Source: JABURQ01 sp029243145 (GTDB lineage: Bacteria; Planctomycetota; Planctomycetia; Planctomycetales; Planctomycetaceae). Taken from it: a DNA stretch of 64,000 nucleotides. A program made the position numbers and the translations under genes. The notes under the pieces were generated by a model. That model had not been told where the DNA came from. It made no database searches and worked only from the letters and a program-made list of their open reading frames with translations. Location: contig CBFHYX010000020.1 in assembly GCA_965660145.1 (NCBI GenBank), forward strand, positions 1 to 64,000. Direction: 5' to 3'. How positions within the stretch are numbered: the stretch's first letter is position 1; every line of letters starts with the position of its first letter. Positions 39,701-47,574 of the stretch are shown here, one piece after another.

Positions 39701-40656
39701 GCGATCTCGAACTCCGTCACATCGGCAAAGATGAAAAAATGCCTTGGGAGCGTGACGGTCAAAAATGGCACACTCAAGACCGCCGGTCTCATAATGGCAA
39801 CGAGTGCCAGTGGGAGGGTGGAGCGTTGCTGTCCGTTGTCGAGCGCATCAACAAACACAAGCAATTTCCCGATATCAATTGGAAGAATCGAGCAGTCGTC
39901 GAAATGACCGCCGAGGGCAAGTCGTCCACATGGTTCTTGCATGCCATGACGGGGGAAGAATGGCTACTGACTTTCAAATTCCGCGTGAAGAAAAATACCT
40001 TCAAGCAGGCCAAACTTGATGAAGCCATAAATCTGCCGCCATTGGATGAGGTCGATGAACTGCCCGTTTACGGCAAGACCAAACGTGTTCGCGTGAAGAA
40101 TAAGAACGGCCCCTGGCAGGAAGTTCAAATCGCAGTCCACTGGGAAGAAGAAATTGATACGCCCGAGTTTTGGGAGTTCCTTGAGACTGCGATGGAGTCA
40201 TACTTAAAGCAGGTCTCGGCAGAAAAACTGAACGTCGAAGATCTTTCCCCCTGGAAAGTCCTCGGTCGCAAATGGCACTTCAAACGTATCGGGTTCCCCA
40301 GCAACAAGCGAGTTCTCTGGAAAAATGAGACACTGGAGTCCCTCGAAGAACTGTTGAATCAAACCTTCCCAAAAGCCGATTGGGATTGGCAAAATAAAAC
40401 GATCGTGAACATCACACCTGCGGGGAGTTCGACATCGCTCTCCATTAATACGAAACGACGAGAAGGTATCGATCTGAAACTCCCCGCTGAAGCCGAACAG
40501 TTCGCGCTGGGGCAAATTGCCGGCTTGGGAAGCAAACGTGACATTGTCGCCAAGTCGGATGGCAGCGAAGAGATCACCATCCGCTTCCGAACGGTTGATC
40601 AAGCAAGTTCACCCGAGCTACTGCAGTTCTTACGCGAGTATGCCAAAAGAGCTTAA
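33775..40656 (+). CDS. uvrA: Tandem-fused UvrA with C-terminal extension
   Basis: A 2293-residue protein made of two complete UvrA units. Unit 1 (about 1-970) and unit 2 (about 997-1915) each have two ABC ATPase sites; all four Walker A motifs are present (GVSGSGKSS, GVSGSGKSS, GPSGSGKTS, GVSGSGKSS), with LSGGE signatures. Each keeps its zinc-finger cysteines (unit 1: CTHCG...CQECNG and CEACEG...CPVCEG; unit 2: CHSCE...CPACEG and CDDCEG...CETCKG). UvrA normally works as a dimer of about 940-residue chains in damage recognition; here the dimer is covalent. The last 360 residues (about 1931-2293) match nothing recognised: they are Lys- and Trp-rich (KMPWERDGQKWHTQD) and may be a nucleic-acid-binding or protein-contact domain. 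Confidence 0.9.
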   Translation: MTLSDITIRGAREHNLQNVDLVIPRNKLVVMTGVSGSGKSSLAFDTLYAEGQRRYVESLSAYARQFLGQMPKPNVDLIQGLAPSISIQQKTSGRNPRSTVGTITEIYDYLRVLFARVGQGHCTECDRPITAQSSETILESLQQIPEGTKYLVLAPLIQQQKGEYKDLFEDLLKQGFLRARVNGEVAQLTDDLQLGRHMKHTIEVVIDRLVAGNVTRTRLAETIETALKQSQGALLVAVQKEDSKFDDRLYSSKYACTHCGISYEPPSPQLFSFNSPVGMCQECNGLGMRHELLLDKLIPDSSKTLWSGAIDLLGPISKIGRWKKHLYKGIARAIEEDLELEKDTLLKTEWSELPEEARQLFLYGTGDRNITYEWGHSGGTWKHGGTFEGIVEELLESYRSTRNPMRRRQIEKYLDFRDCTACAGERLNSQARSVRLSTSKASFARKKADRSLSLGDVCHLSLDKAHGFFEGLVLDDMQQIIAEEAIKEIRGRLEFLLRCGLNYLTLDRKAPTLSGGESQRIRLASQIGCGLVGVIYILDEPSIGLHPRDNTMLLDSLCELRDQGNTVIVVEHDEETMRAADQIIDFGPGPGVRGGEVVAQGSLTQVMKTKKSVTGAYLSGKRTIEVPKERREGNGHVIKMTGARHNNLKDVDVEIPLGKFVCVTGVSGSGKSSLLNDILWQAVNRDINGGKGMPGDHDKIEGFKHIDKAIDIDQSPIGRTPRSNPATYVKLFDEIRTLYTKLPESKLRGYKPGRFSFNVASGRCEACEGHGSNKLEMDFLADIWVTCPVCEGKRFHHETLEVKYKGKSIADVLNMDIQEALEHFENHPKIHRLLQTLHDVGLDYLKLGQPSPTLSGGEAQRIKLARELGKRSTGQTLYLLDEPTTGLHFADVEKLLEVLHGFVDAGNTVLVVEHNSDVIKTADWVIDLGPEGGEGGGSIIAEGPPEKIAKTKKSHTGAALLPFIPALATKAKSKRLSAPTDSPVMKQLARRTPVKEFKNIEVTGARQHNLQNLDVNIPREQMSVFCGPSGSGKTSLAMDTIYAEGQRRYVESLSSYARQFLGRMPKPRVEHIQGLSPAIAIEQKNTGSTPRATVGTITEIYDHLRVLFARLGDQYCPDCHIPVESQTTDQVIDRLMEFDTGTKIILLAPQEVAINRTFQSVWENLQAEGFTRVRVDGEIHRLEDVPEMDHKRYHEVAVVVDRVTVDPKKRGRLADSVETALDHGRGFMIALVENDDDSVAERPFSLARFCHSCERSFEEHSPHHFSFNSSLGWCPACEGLGTESGSTLIEQLIDLDKTVADGAILAWPTFEENPAFAEIMQAVCDHYEIPTDEYVDYLESKQRRILLFGGDADEWIPLDKTGRQKIRFKGLMSALEEASQLSYTYRRKLQGQLSQGQCSVCRGSRLQDEAAAVQLHGQTIDDVCRKPLNETIEFFDSIVLSKREKQIAGDLLSEARNRLSFLIDVGLDYLNLGRSLPTLSGGEAQRIRLAGQLGRALTGVLYVLDEPTIGLHPRDNRRLLEALKKLRDLGNTLVLVEHDREVLEASDRLYDFGPGAGRLGGTIVGEGTHKGLQRSKTSLTGRYLANKEEIPIPESRRTSGVKSDQPPGGGWLELLGVRHRNLRDVDLQIPLGTMTCVTGVSGSGKSSLIEETLARAVNRHFSKSGDEPGEHADLLGVQNLNKLVVVDQKPLGSTPASNPATYTGVFDYIRDLFTRLPEAKVRGYRPGRFSFNRAGGRCDDCEGNGQICVEMHFLPDVWVECETCKGRRFNQETLDVKFRGKSIADVLEMSIGEANELFNNVPKIRQYLATLCAIGLDYLTLGQSAPTLSGGEAQRVKLAAELARPQTGKTLYLLDEPTTGLHFDDIRKLLKVLGSLVEAGNSVVVIEHNLDVIKCADWIVDVGPEAGDGGGWIVAAGTPEQITGLEKLPGDKDEPYCFTTDHPSWTADILKPVLKQGKRAQAEIFNVDDVAAKKAGDLELRHIGKDEKMPWERDGQKWHTQDRRSHNGNECQWEGGALLSVVERINKHKQFPDINWKNRAVVEMTAEGKSSTWFLHAMTGEEWLLTFKFRVKKNTFKQAKLDEAINLPPLDEVDELPVYGKTKRVRVKNKNGPWQEVQIAVHWEEEIDTPEFWEFLETAMESYLKQVSAEKLNVEDLSPWKVLGRKWHFKRIGFPSNKRVLWKNETLESLEELLNQTFPKADWDWQNKTIVNITPAGSSTSLSINTKRREGIDLKLPAEAEQFALGQIAGLGSKRDIVAKSDGSEEITIRFRTVDQASSPELLQFLREYAKRA

Positions 40657-41477
40657 CCGGCTTCGCGAATCTCTTCCGCATTTTCGAGCTGTGGGATTTC
40701 TCGCAGGAGTGGGAACTTCAGAGTAAATGTGGTTCCTTTGCCCCTCGCAGACTCCACGCGGATGCGTCCTTCGTGACCGTCTATAATATCTTTGCAAAGA
40801 GCCAAGCCTAAGCCGGTCCCACCTTGCCCTTGAGCATCGGCTTCTTTCGTGGTGTAGAAAGGCTGGAAAATGTTACGGAGTTTGTCGGCGGGAATTCCCG
40901 ATCCGGTATCGCGTACAGAAACCTCAGCCCAATTCTCTTGGCCATTGCTGCGGACCGTGACAATCAACTGACCGCCTTCGTCCATGGCCTGTCGAGCATT
41001 GACGATCAAGTTGACGAGCACTTGCTGAATTTGACCGGCGTTCAAATTGGCTTCGGGGTGACCAAGATAATCGGTCTGCCAGCGAATGCGATTCATCTGC
41101 AAGTCTTTCTCGACCAACACGATGACGCTTTTCACCAACTGCACAACATCGGTCGGTTCTTGGCGATTCCCTTGTTGTCGTGCGTAAGACAACATGCCGC
41201 AAGTGATTTTGGAAGCTCGTTGACCGGCGGCAAGAATTTTTTCAAACGCCTTGACACGGGTCTTCTCATCTTTGTGACGGAGCCCCATTTTGGCGTAATT
41301 GATGACGGTGGTCAGAATATTATTGAACTCGTGCGTCGTCGAAGACGCCAGCGCACCGACAGAACTCAGTTTCTGGGTCTGCATCAGGCTCGCTTGCAGT
41401 TCTTGAATTTGTTCGTTCAGTTCTTGAACTTCGTGGAGCAAGTTTTCTTCAGTGGGGGCCGTCATCTCGTACACCAT
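40653..41477 (-). CDS. Soluble sensor histidine kinase
   Basis: A 274-residue cytoplasmic kinase. An N-terminal coiled coil (EENLLHEVQELNEQIQELQA) leads into a HisKA domain with phosphoacceptor His49 (STTHEFNNILT), then a HATPase domain: N box NLIVNARQAMDEGG, G1 VRDTGSGIPADKL, F box FQPFYTTK, G2 GTGLGLALC. There is no membrane helix or sensor domain and no response regulator next to it, so it is an orphan; input probably comes through the coiled coil. It converges with uvrA, overlapping by four bases. Confidence 0.88.
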   Translation of the reverse strand: MVYEMTAPTEENLLHEVQELNEQIQELQASLMQTQKLSSVGALASSTTHEFNNILTTVINYAKMGLRHKDEKTRVKAFEKILAAGQRASKITCGMLSYARQQGNRQEPTDVVQLVKSVIVLVEKDLQMNRIRWQTDYLGHPEANLNAGQIQQVLVNLIVNARQAMDEGGQLIVTVRSNGQENWAEVSVRDTGSGIPADKLRNIFQPFYTTKEADAQGQGGTGLGLALCKDIIDGHEGRIRVESARGKGTTFTLKFPLLREIPQLENAEEIREAG

Positions 41478-41734
41478 CCTTGTTGATTCATCTCTCTCGT
41501 TGATTGCTCACTCTCAGCGAAAAATCCATTTCTCGCCAATCACACTCTATTTCAAGTATCGGAATACGACAGGCAACGATTCAATCAGAGACGTTGATCC
41601 TTGAGGGATCTCTCCAGATGCCCCCGGTTGCTGGAAGCGGGTAAGCCACCGGAGATCGCCAAGATAGGTAGTTATGGGAAACTTTTCCCATTGTAGACCC
41701 GGCCTGAAATCTGCATTGGATTGTAGAAACCTTA

Positions 41735-43198
41735 TTATTGCCGGTCTTTCATCATCTGAATCGCTTCGGGAGGCAGGTCCAGAATGGAGATTGCTTCGAT
41801 CTCAATTCGTTCTGCCAGCCCCGGCATATCGAGATTGCGTACGGTAATACTCGACTTTGAACCGATGGCCGTCATCTTGAAGGCGACCATAAACTGTCGA
41901 GGGGTAAAGTCTTCTCCCAACTCCTCTAATCGCACAATGACGTGATTGGGTCGCACACCGTCATTCCATGCGGGAGAGTCGTTACCAACCAGAGGTCTCA
42001 GCGCCATCCGCCCTTCGAGTTGCAGTTTCGCCCGTGCAGACTTGGAGGCAGCTTCCAACAAAAATCCGGGATGAGACCCCAACACGGATTCTTCGATACT
42101 CGTTCGCCACGTGATGTCGTGACCTCGGTTATGAGAGGATTGTTCGGGAAACTTATAGCGGACAACATGCTGATTTTGGGCGACATAAAATTCAAAGGCA
42201 GCCACTTGATTCAGGTAAGAACGAATATCGGCTGGTGAAAAGACTCGTTTCTGATCAATGACACCAATACGGTCGCCAGCTTTCAACAAGGAACGATCTG
42301 CGCGACTGTTTGGGACAACTTCGGAGACGGCCCCGTTTGAGGCATTTTCTAAAATGATGCCGGTACTCTCTGCTGGAGGCCATATCCAGTAATCGGCACT
42401 CGGATGAAACTGATCGTTGAGGTTTTGTTCGCTCCAGAAGACATCCTGCACTTGATGGCAGCACATACATCGACCGGAGTCCTTGAGATTTCCAAGGTAC
42501 TCGGCTCCTTTTTTCCAGGGAGCGTAGCCAGAGTTTTCAGAAATCGACTGGCCGGGTGTTGAAGCTGCAACTTCGTCTCCGTCTGCAGTCCAATCATCAC
42601 GTCGAGGATCCCAATGATGATCCAGGACGGCTGTCATCCACTCAATAGCATCGACGATTTCCAAATCGGGTGAGGTCGAGCTTTCTTTTCCCAACACACT
42701 GTAAATCTGACCGCCAGGAGACAAGATCCAACACCACCAAGTTTGATCTGGATCCTAGTATTGCTGAAACGGCATTCGAGCCAAATCGATTTGTCGAGCG
42801 TCGGTCAGTTTGACGGTCACAAATTGGCGAAGGACTTCAGAAAGTTCGGGAGGCGGAATGGTCATCTCATCTGCCAGGTTTCCTGACGATGTTGATACGG
42901 GACAATGCACCAAGACCAGCATTGGCCGACCTTCTTTGCGGACTTCTCTCCAACCTTCTTCGAGAGATTCCCACCAGGTCAGAGACGGCAATGGATCGAG
43001 CCATTCCCCTTCGGGAGGAGTCACCAGCATTTCGTAGACGAAGTCGCGACCCCGATTCGCAATGATGGTTTCTTGGACAGGGTCTTCAGGATCAATCACG
43101 ACCGTTCCGCTTTGCTGTTCGATTTCCCGAAGCGCATCGCAACCAACGAACAAGGAAACAAAAAACAGGCACATAATGAGCGGAAGGGAACGTAGCAT
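41735..43198 (-). pseudogene. Thioredoxin-like lipoprotein with CxxCH motif and PDZ domain, interrupted by TAG
   Basis: One frame runs from ATG 43198 to 41735 but holds a TAG at 42755-42757. The first part is a lipoprotein signal (FFVSLFVGC) and a thioredoxin-like fold (EEGWREVRKEGRPMLVLVHC, TVKLTDARQIDL). After the stop the same fold continues (QTWWCWILSPGGQIYSVLG), then CMCCH, which fits the CxxCH haem-binding pattern, then a PDZ-like domain (LKAGDRIGVIDQKRVFSPAD). Continuity of the fold across the stop shows it is one gene of 487 codons. A single base change would restore it. Confidence 0.7.
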
Positions 43199-43338
43199 GA
43201 CAGAATCTCCGTGAGTAAATCAAACCCTATACATCGACTAGCTGGCCCCTCGACAAACAGTATATCCCATACACGGGCCAGTTGTTACCACCGAACCTCA
43301 TAATTTCCAGAGTCCCAATTGAACCCGGCTAACCTTTC

Positions 43339-44064
43339 TTACCCGGTATGAACATCTTCTCGCACAAGTCGGCCATCGGCCAGATGAAGCAAACGATCTG
43401 CTTTTTCGAGATAACGCTCATCGTGTGTGACGACAATCACTGTCGTTTGTTGCTCGTCGTGAAGCTGACGTAGATAGCGGAAGACTTCGGCACCGCTCGC
43501 ACTATCGAGTTCGCCCGTTGGTTCATCGGCAAGAACCAGTTCGGGTTTTTTCAAGAGGGCGCGGGCAATGGCCACTCTTTGCTGTTCTCCCCCTGAGAGA
43601 TGATGGGGATGATGTTCGAGACGATGTCCCAATCCCACTTGTTTTAACAATTCCACGGCACGCTGGCGAAGGTCGGCACTGATCCCTTGTGGTAAGAAAG
43701 GAACCAACACATTATCAACCGCGTTCAAAGTTTTCAAAAGATTAAAACTTTGAAAGATGAATCCAACCTGCTCGCGGCGGTAATGATCGCGCTGTGGTTC
43801 CGACAAAGACTTCAAGGATTTTCCTTGAAAGTAGATCTCTCCTCCACTGGGGTCATCGAGAGCTCCCAACAGATACAGCAGAGAACTCTTGCCGCTTCCC
43901 GAAGGCCCCAAAATAAAATTGAACGACCCCTTCTCAAACGCACACGAGAGTCCTCTTAACGCGGGGACTTGGGTCTCTCCGCGCAGGTGAATCTTTTCCA
44001 GATCCCTAACCGCGAGAAACTGCTCTTCTTCTGTTGTTGCACTGCCGTTTTGGTTCTCATTCAT
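43339..44064 (-). CDS. ABC transporter ATP-binding protein (MacB/LolD type)
   Basis: A 241-residue ATPase: Walker A GPSGSGKSS, signature LSGGEQQRVAIAR, Walker B LVLADEPTGELD, H-loop VVTHD. This set is typical of the MacB/LolD/FtsE group, which works with FtsX-like permeases to move lipoproteins, antibiotics or peptides from the outer face of the membrane (mechanotransmission). The partner permease gene is immediately upstream in the operon (24-base gap). Confidence 0.9.
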   Translation of the reverse strand: MNENQNGSATTEEEQFLAVRDLEKIHLRGETQVPALRGLSCAFEKGSFNFILGPSGSGKSSLLYLLGALDDPSGGEIYFQGKSLKSLSEPQRDHYRREQVGFIFQSFNLLKTLNAVDNVLVPFLPQGISADLRQRAVELLKQVGLGHRLEHHPHHLSGGEQQRVAIARALLKKPELVLADEPTGELDSASGAEVFRYLRQLHDEQQTTVIVVTHDERYLEKADRLLHLADGRLVREDVHTG

Positions 44065-44088
44065 TTTGTGCTCTCACTTCCCGGAACA

Positions 44089-45486
44089 TCACCCACGACG
44101 AATGGCATCCATCGGCATCATTCGCATCGCCCAGATGGCAGGATACAAACCAGCAAACAGTCCCAAAACGACCGAGAAGAACAAACTGAAACAGAGCAAC
44201 TGCGGACTCGCATATAACTCCACACGATCCGGGAAACTCACATTCACAATGAGTGTCGCGATCCATCCAAACAAACATCCCAGACATCCACCCCCTAACC
44301 CCAGAAATCCGCTCTCGAACGAAATCAGACTTAAAACGTGCTTCTTCGACCAGCCATTGGCTTTCAAAATTCCGATTTCAATAATTCGTTCACTGACACT
44401 CATCAACATCGTATTCACTACACCTAAAGCGGCAATCGTCATCCCGATGCTAGTCAGAATGAACATGATGAAGTCGAGTTCCGACATGAAGTCACCAAAT
44501 TTTTCACCCCAGGCATCGGCTGTCTGCACGTCAATTGGGATCGACTCATCCACCTGTAAGTGTTTTTTGATTTCCAAGTCATCTTCGGTGACCACTTTTT
44601 CGGTGACTATATTTTCTTTGGCGGGAGAAACATCCAACGGTTCGGGCGGGCTCTCGGGCTCTTTCGATAATTGTGATGGGTTTGCGGAAGAGGCCGACTT
44701 CAGCCAGCGATCCAAACCTTCGATCATTGTTTCGAGAGGATTTTCCATCGGTGTCAGCACGACCGAAGAGGGAGCCCACCGGTCCCCTTTTCGCCCCCGA
44801 AACGCATCCCGAATATCGTCAATCACCTGTTCATTGAGATCGTCATCGACGGCTTCCACATAAAATGCCGAGATCGCAGTGGGATCAAAACGCGACTGAT
44901 CTCGTAAGCTGCCGATATCCATGATGATCGTCATATCGATCAGGATCGATCCGGTTTCATAAACTCCAACCAAAGTCGCCTCTTGACCGTTGATGGAAAA
45001 ACTTTCCCCCAGTTCGAGCTTCATTTCACTCTGAATCAATTTGGCGAGTACAACATTTCGCGTACCGATATCATCGTTGGTCAGGAACCGTCCTTCCACA
45101 AGATCGTCCCGATAGAGGGCGTGACCGAGTGAATTCCAGAGTTCAATATCCACTCCGAGCAAAAATCGGGGGGGATTGATAATCATTTTCCCCTCCAGCA
45201 CATTCACGCGAACCCAGATTTCAGGGCAGACAATTTTGACATTCTTGACGTTTTTCAGATCGTCTTCCCATTCTGCCGGCAAACGAGAAAAAAGCGGAAT
45301 CGGTGCCCCAGTTTGCATCACCAAAATTCCGGGAATACGGCTAAACGTGTCCTCGGTGATGCGATCCAGACCTTCCACAATGGAGAAAAGACCGACCATA
45401 CCGGCAATCGCGACCGTGAGCCCCAGCAATGCCAGCGTCGAGCGGGCTTTACGATTGAGCAAGTTGGAGAAGGCAAATCGGAGCAT
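44089..45486 (-). CDS. FtsX/MacB-type ABC transporter permease
   Basis: A 465-residue permease from ATG 45486 (MLRFAFSNLLNRKARSTLAL); a longer frame to 45594 is less likely. An N-terminal helix (ALLGLTVAIAGMVGLFSIVE) and three C-terminal helices (FIMFILTSIGMTIAALGVVN, FESGFLGLGGGCLGCLFGWI, LLCFSLFFSVVLGLFAGLYP) surround a large extracytoplasmic MacB-PCD domain. An additional Glu/Pro-rich insert (SPPEPLDVSPAKE region, about 310-345) lies before the second helix. It forms the transporter with the ATPase encoded next to it. Confidence 0.87.
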   Translation of the reverse strand: MLRFAFSNLLNRKARSTLALLGLTVAIAGMVGLFSIVEGLDRITEDTFSRIPGILVMQTGAPIPLFSRLPAEWEDDLKNVKNVKIVCPEIWVRVNVLEGKMIINPPRFLLGVDIELWNSLGHALYRDDLVEGRFLTNDDIGTRNVVLAKLIQSEMKLELGESFSINGQEATLVGVYETGSILIDMTIIMDIGSLRDQSRFDPTAISAFYVEAVDDDLNEQVIDDIRDAFRGRKGDRWAPSSVVLTPMENPLETMIEGLDRWLKSASSANPSQLSKEPESPPEPLDVSPAKENIVTEKVVTEDDLEIKKHLQVDESIPIDVQTADAWGEKFGDFMSELDFIMFILTSIGMTIAALGVVNTMLMSVSERIIEIGILKANGWSKKHVLSLISFESGFLGLGGGCLGCLFGWIATLIVNVSFPDRVELYASPQLLCFSLFFSVVLGLFAGLYPAIWAMRMMPMDAIRRG

Positions 45487-45644
45487 AGAATTCAGGGTTT
45501 CTGCACGTATCCTTGATCGTGCGAGTAGACGAGACGTAGAATGATGACGGAACAGTATCAAAGTCCGCAACTGTTCCTCAGCCCGCAATTCCATTTTTTT
45601 TCATAACTCAAATATTCACCGAGTGATCAGAAACCGATATTCCG

Positions 45645-46574
45645 ATGCCAGCAGATGATTATTACCAGAGTTTAGGAGTCTCCAAGTCCGCATCTCAGGA
45701 GGAAATCCGAAAAGCCTACAAAAAACTCGCACGAAAGTATCATCCTGATGTCAAACCGGATGACAAAGCCGCCGCGACCAAATTTAAGGAAATCCAGGAA
45801 GCTTACGACGTTCTGGGCGACAAAGAGAAAAGACAAAAGTACGACCAATATGGGTCGGCTTGGAAAAACGTCGGAGCCGGTACGGGAGGTGGACAACATC
45901 ACTGGGCCGGTGGCGGTGGTGGCCCCGTTGATCTGGATGATATTTTTGGCGGTGGATTTGATTTTCAGGATCTTTTTGGAGGTGGTCGAGGCAGTCGAGG
46001 TCGCGCGCAACCGCGTCCCCGCAAAGGTGCCGATCTGACCACCGAAATTCACGTGGACTTCGACATCGCCGCACTCGGTGGAAAACACGACCTCAGCTAT
46101 CGCGTCGATGGTCAACCACAACAGATCACAATCACAATCCCTGCCGGAATCGAATCGGGAAAACAAATTCGACTGGCCGGGCAAGGTTCTGCAGGCTCTG
46201 CGGGAGGACCAGCCGGCGATCTCCTCATCACGGTGCAAGTCGGCGTTCATCCCTGGTTCCGACGCGACGGAAACAATCTATTGCTCGATCTTCCACTCAC
46301 TGCTGCAGAAGCGGCTCTCGGAACTCAATTGGAAGTTCCCACCTTGGAAGAGGGGCCGGTGGTGTTGACCGTTCCTCCGGGAACATCCAGTGGAATGAAG
46401 TTACGACTTAAGGAGAAGGGAATCGTTGATCGTAAGACGAAACAAATCGGCGATCAATTTGTCGTTGTGAAAATTGTGTCCCCCAAAGAACTGACCGACG
46501 AACAACGTAAACTCTATGAACAGTTGCAAGAGGCCGGACAAGAGCACCCCAGAACCAATCTCTGGAATCGTTGA
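45645..46574 (+). CDS. DnaJ/CbpA-type co-chaperone
   Basis: A 309-residue protein. J-domain with HPD at 33-35 (KYHPDVKPDD), then a Gly/Phe-rich linker (GGGGPVDLDDIFGGGFD), then two beta-sandwich client-binding domains (for example ITITIPAGIESGKQIRLAGQ and LPLTAAEAALGTQLEVPTLE). There is no zinc-finger domain, so it is of the CbpA type. It would deliver clients to DnaK. It begins a four-gene forward run: small membrane protein, rnpA, yidD. Confidence 0.9.
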   Translation: MPADDYYQSLGVSKSASQEEIRKAYKKLARKYHPDVKPDDKAAATKFKEIQEAYDVLGDKEKRQKYDQYGSAWKNVGAGTGGGQHHWAGGGGGPVDLDDIFGGGFDFQDLFGGGRGSRGRAQPRPRKGADLTTEIHVDFDIAALGGKHDLSYRVDGQPQQITITIPAGIESGKQIRLAGQGSAGSAGGPAGDLLITVQVGVHPWFRRDGNNLLLDLPLTAAEAALGTQLEVPTLEEGPVVLTVPPGTSSGMKLRLKEKGIVDRKTKQIGDQFVVVKIVSPKELTDEQRKLYEQLQEAGQEHPRTNLWNR

Positions 46575-46586
46575 AAAGGCTCTCGC

Positions 46587-46964
46587 ATGCACTCCTCCAA
46601 ATTGATCTTCATTCTACTCGCGCTGCTTGCTTCGCAAACAGTCTTCGCGCAGGATACAGCCCTTCAAAATGCGACGACTGAATTAACCAGTGATGTCTCG
46701 ACCAGTCAGAGTTCTGATTTAGACGAGGAAGATGAGGATCTGAAAAAGCGAAAACTCGAAATTGGAATCATTCTGACAGCGGGAATATTTCTGGTCGGGT
46801 TATTTCTGGTGGCCGTCACTCTCATCTATGGTCGTCGCACTCGTCGGCAGATCGCCGCGGGTCGTGGTCCCTCCCAAGCTCGAGACGAACTTTGGTATCT
46901 CAAACATGCGAAGAGTCAACCCGCCGAAAATGAGAGCGATGAAACCCAAGAGGAGACCAAATGA
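46587..46964 (+). CDS. Small membrane protein in the rnpA operon
   Basis: A 125-residue protein with an N-terminal signal peptide (to about residue 22, VFAQD), an acidic stretch (DLDEEDEDLKKRKL), then a membrane helix (IILTAGIFLVGLFLVAVTLI) and a basic then acidic tail. No family was recognised. Its end overlaps rnpA by ATGA, so both are translated together. Confidence 0.65.
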   Translation: MHSSKLIFILLALLASQTVFAQDTALQNATTELTSDVSTSQSSDLDEEDEDLKKRKLEIGIILTAGIFLVGLFLVAVTLIYGRRTRRQIAAGRGPSQARDELWYLKHAKSQPAENESDETQEETK

Positions 46965-47338
46965 CCGATTGGCGGTTTCGCAAACAACAACACCTGCGAT
47001 TGCCGACGGAATTTCAACGCGTCTACGATCTCCGCAACAGAGCCTCAGACCATCACCTACTGATCTATTCGTCGTCCAATGATTCTCACCAAACCGAGAC
47101 TCCGGTCTCGCGGATCGGGCTGTCTGTCTCTCGCAAACATGGCCCTGCAGTGGTGAGAAATCGTATCAAAAGGCTATTGCGCGAAGCCTTTCGTCTCTCT
47201 CAACACGAACTCCCCGTTGGTTTCGATCTGATTTTGATTCCGCGCAACGGTTCTCAAGCCACCTTGCGAGATTATCGACGATCATTGAAACGGCTGTGTC
47301 ACAAGCTGGCTGATCGTGAGCAGGAAAAGAACTCATGA
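46961..47338 (+). CDS. rnpA: Ribonuclease P protein component
   Basis: A 125-residue protein; the RNA-binding signature VVRNRIKRLLREAFR is intact, as is the leading RLPTEFQRVYDLR. It helps the RNase P RNA remove the 5' leader of tRNA precursors. Overlaps the upstream gene and yidD by four bases each. The usual neighbours rpmH, yidC and mnmE are absent; rpmH-like sequence is not seen upstream. Confidence 0.95.
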   Translation: MTDWRFRKQQHLRLPTEFQRVYDLRNRASDHHLLIYSSSNDSHQTETPVSRIGLSVSRKHGPAVVRNRIKRLLREAFRLSQHELPVGFDLILIPRNGSQATLRDYRRSLKRLCHKLADREQEKNS

Positions 47339-47574
47339 AGTCATTCGCCTGTGCCATCTGGAACTTGCCCGGCAATTGCGTGATCGGTCTGGTGAAAGTC
47401 TATCAGTGGACTTTGAGCCCCATTATCGGTCGTCAATGTCGCTTTCAACCAACATGTAGCCATTACATGATCCAGGCAATTCGAAAATATGGAGCCATCA
47501 AAGGAGTCGCTAAAGGAACTTGGCGTGTCCTCCGCTGCAATCCATTTGGAAAACCGGGTTATGATCCCCCCTGA
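47335..47574 (+). CDS. yidD: YidD membrane insertion factor
   Basis: A 79-residue protein of the YidD family, which associates with YidC and supports membrane-protein insertion. The characteristic CRFQPTCSHYMIQAI and LRCNPFGKPGYDP motifs are present, preceded by an amphipathic N-terminal helix (LVKVYQWTLSPIIG). It starts within rnpA (ATGA overlap). Its 3' end overlaps the convergent mnmM gene by 16 bases. Confidence 0.95.
   Translation: MKSFACAIWNLPGNCVIGLVKVYQWTLSPIIGRQCRFQPTCSHYMIQAIRKYGAIKGVAKGTWRVLRCNPFGKPGYDPP

Noticed and set aside
41580..41700. GC-rich stem-like sequence between the kinase and thioredoxin-like genes
   Set aside because: Short stems could be drawn but no known riboswitch or small RNA pattern was matched.
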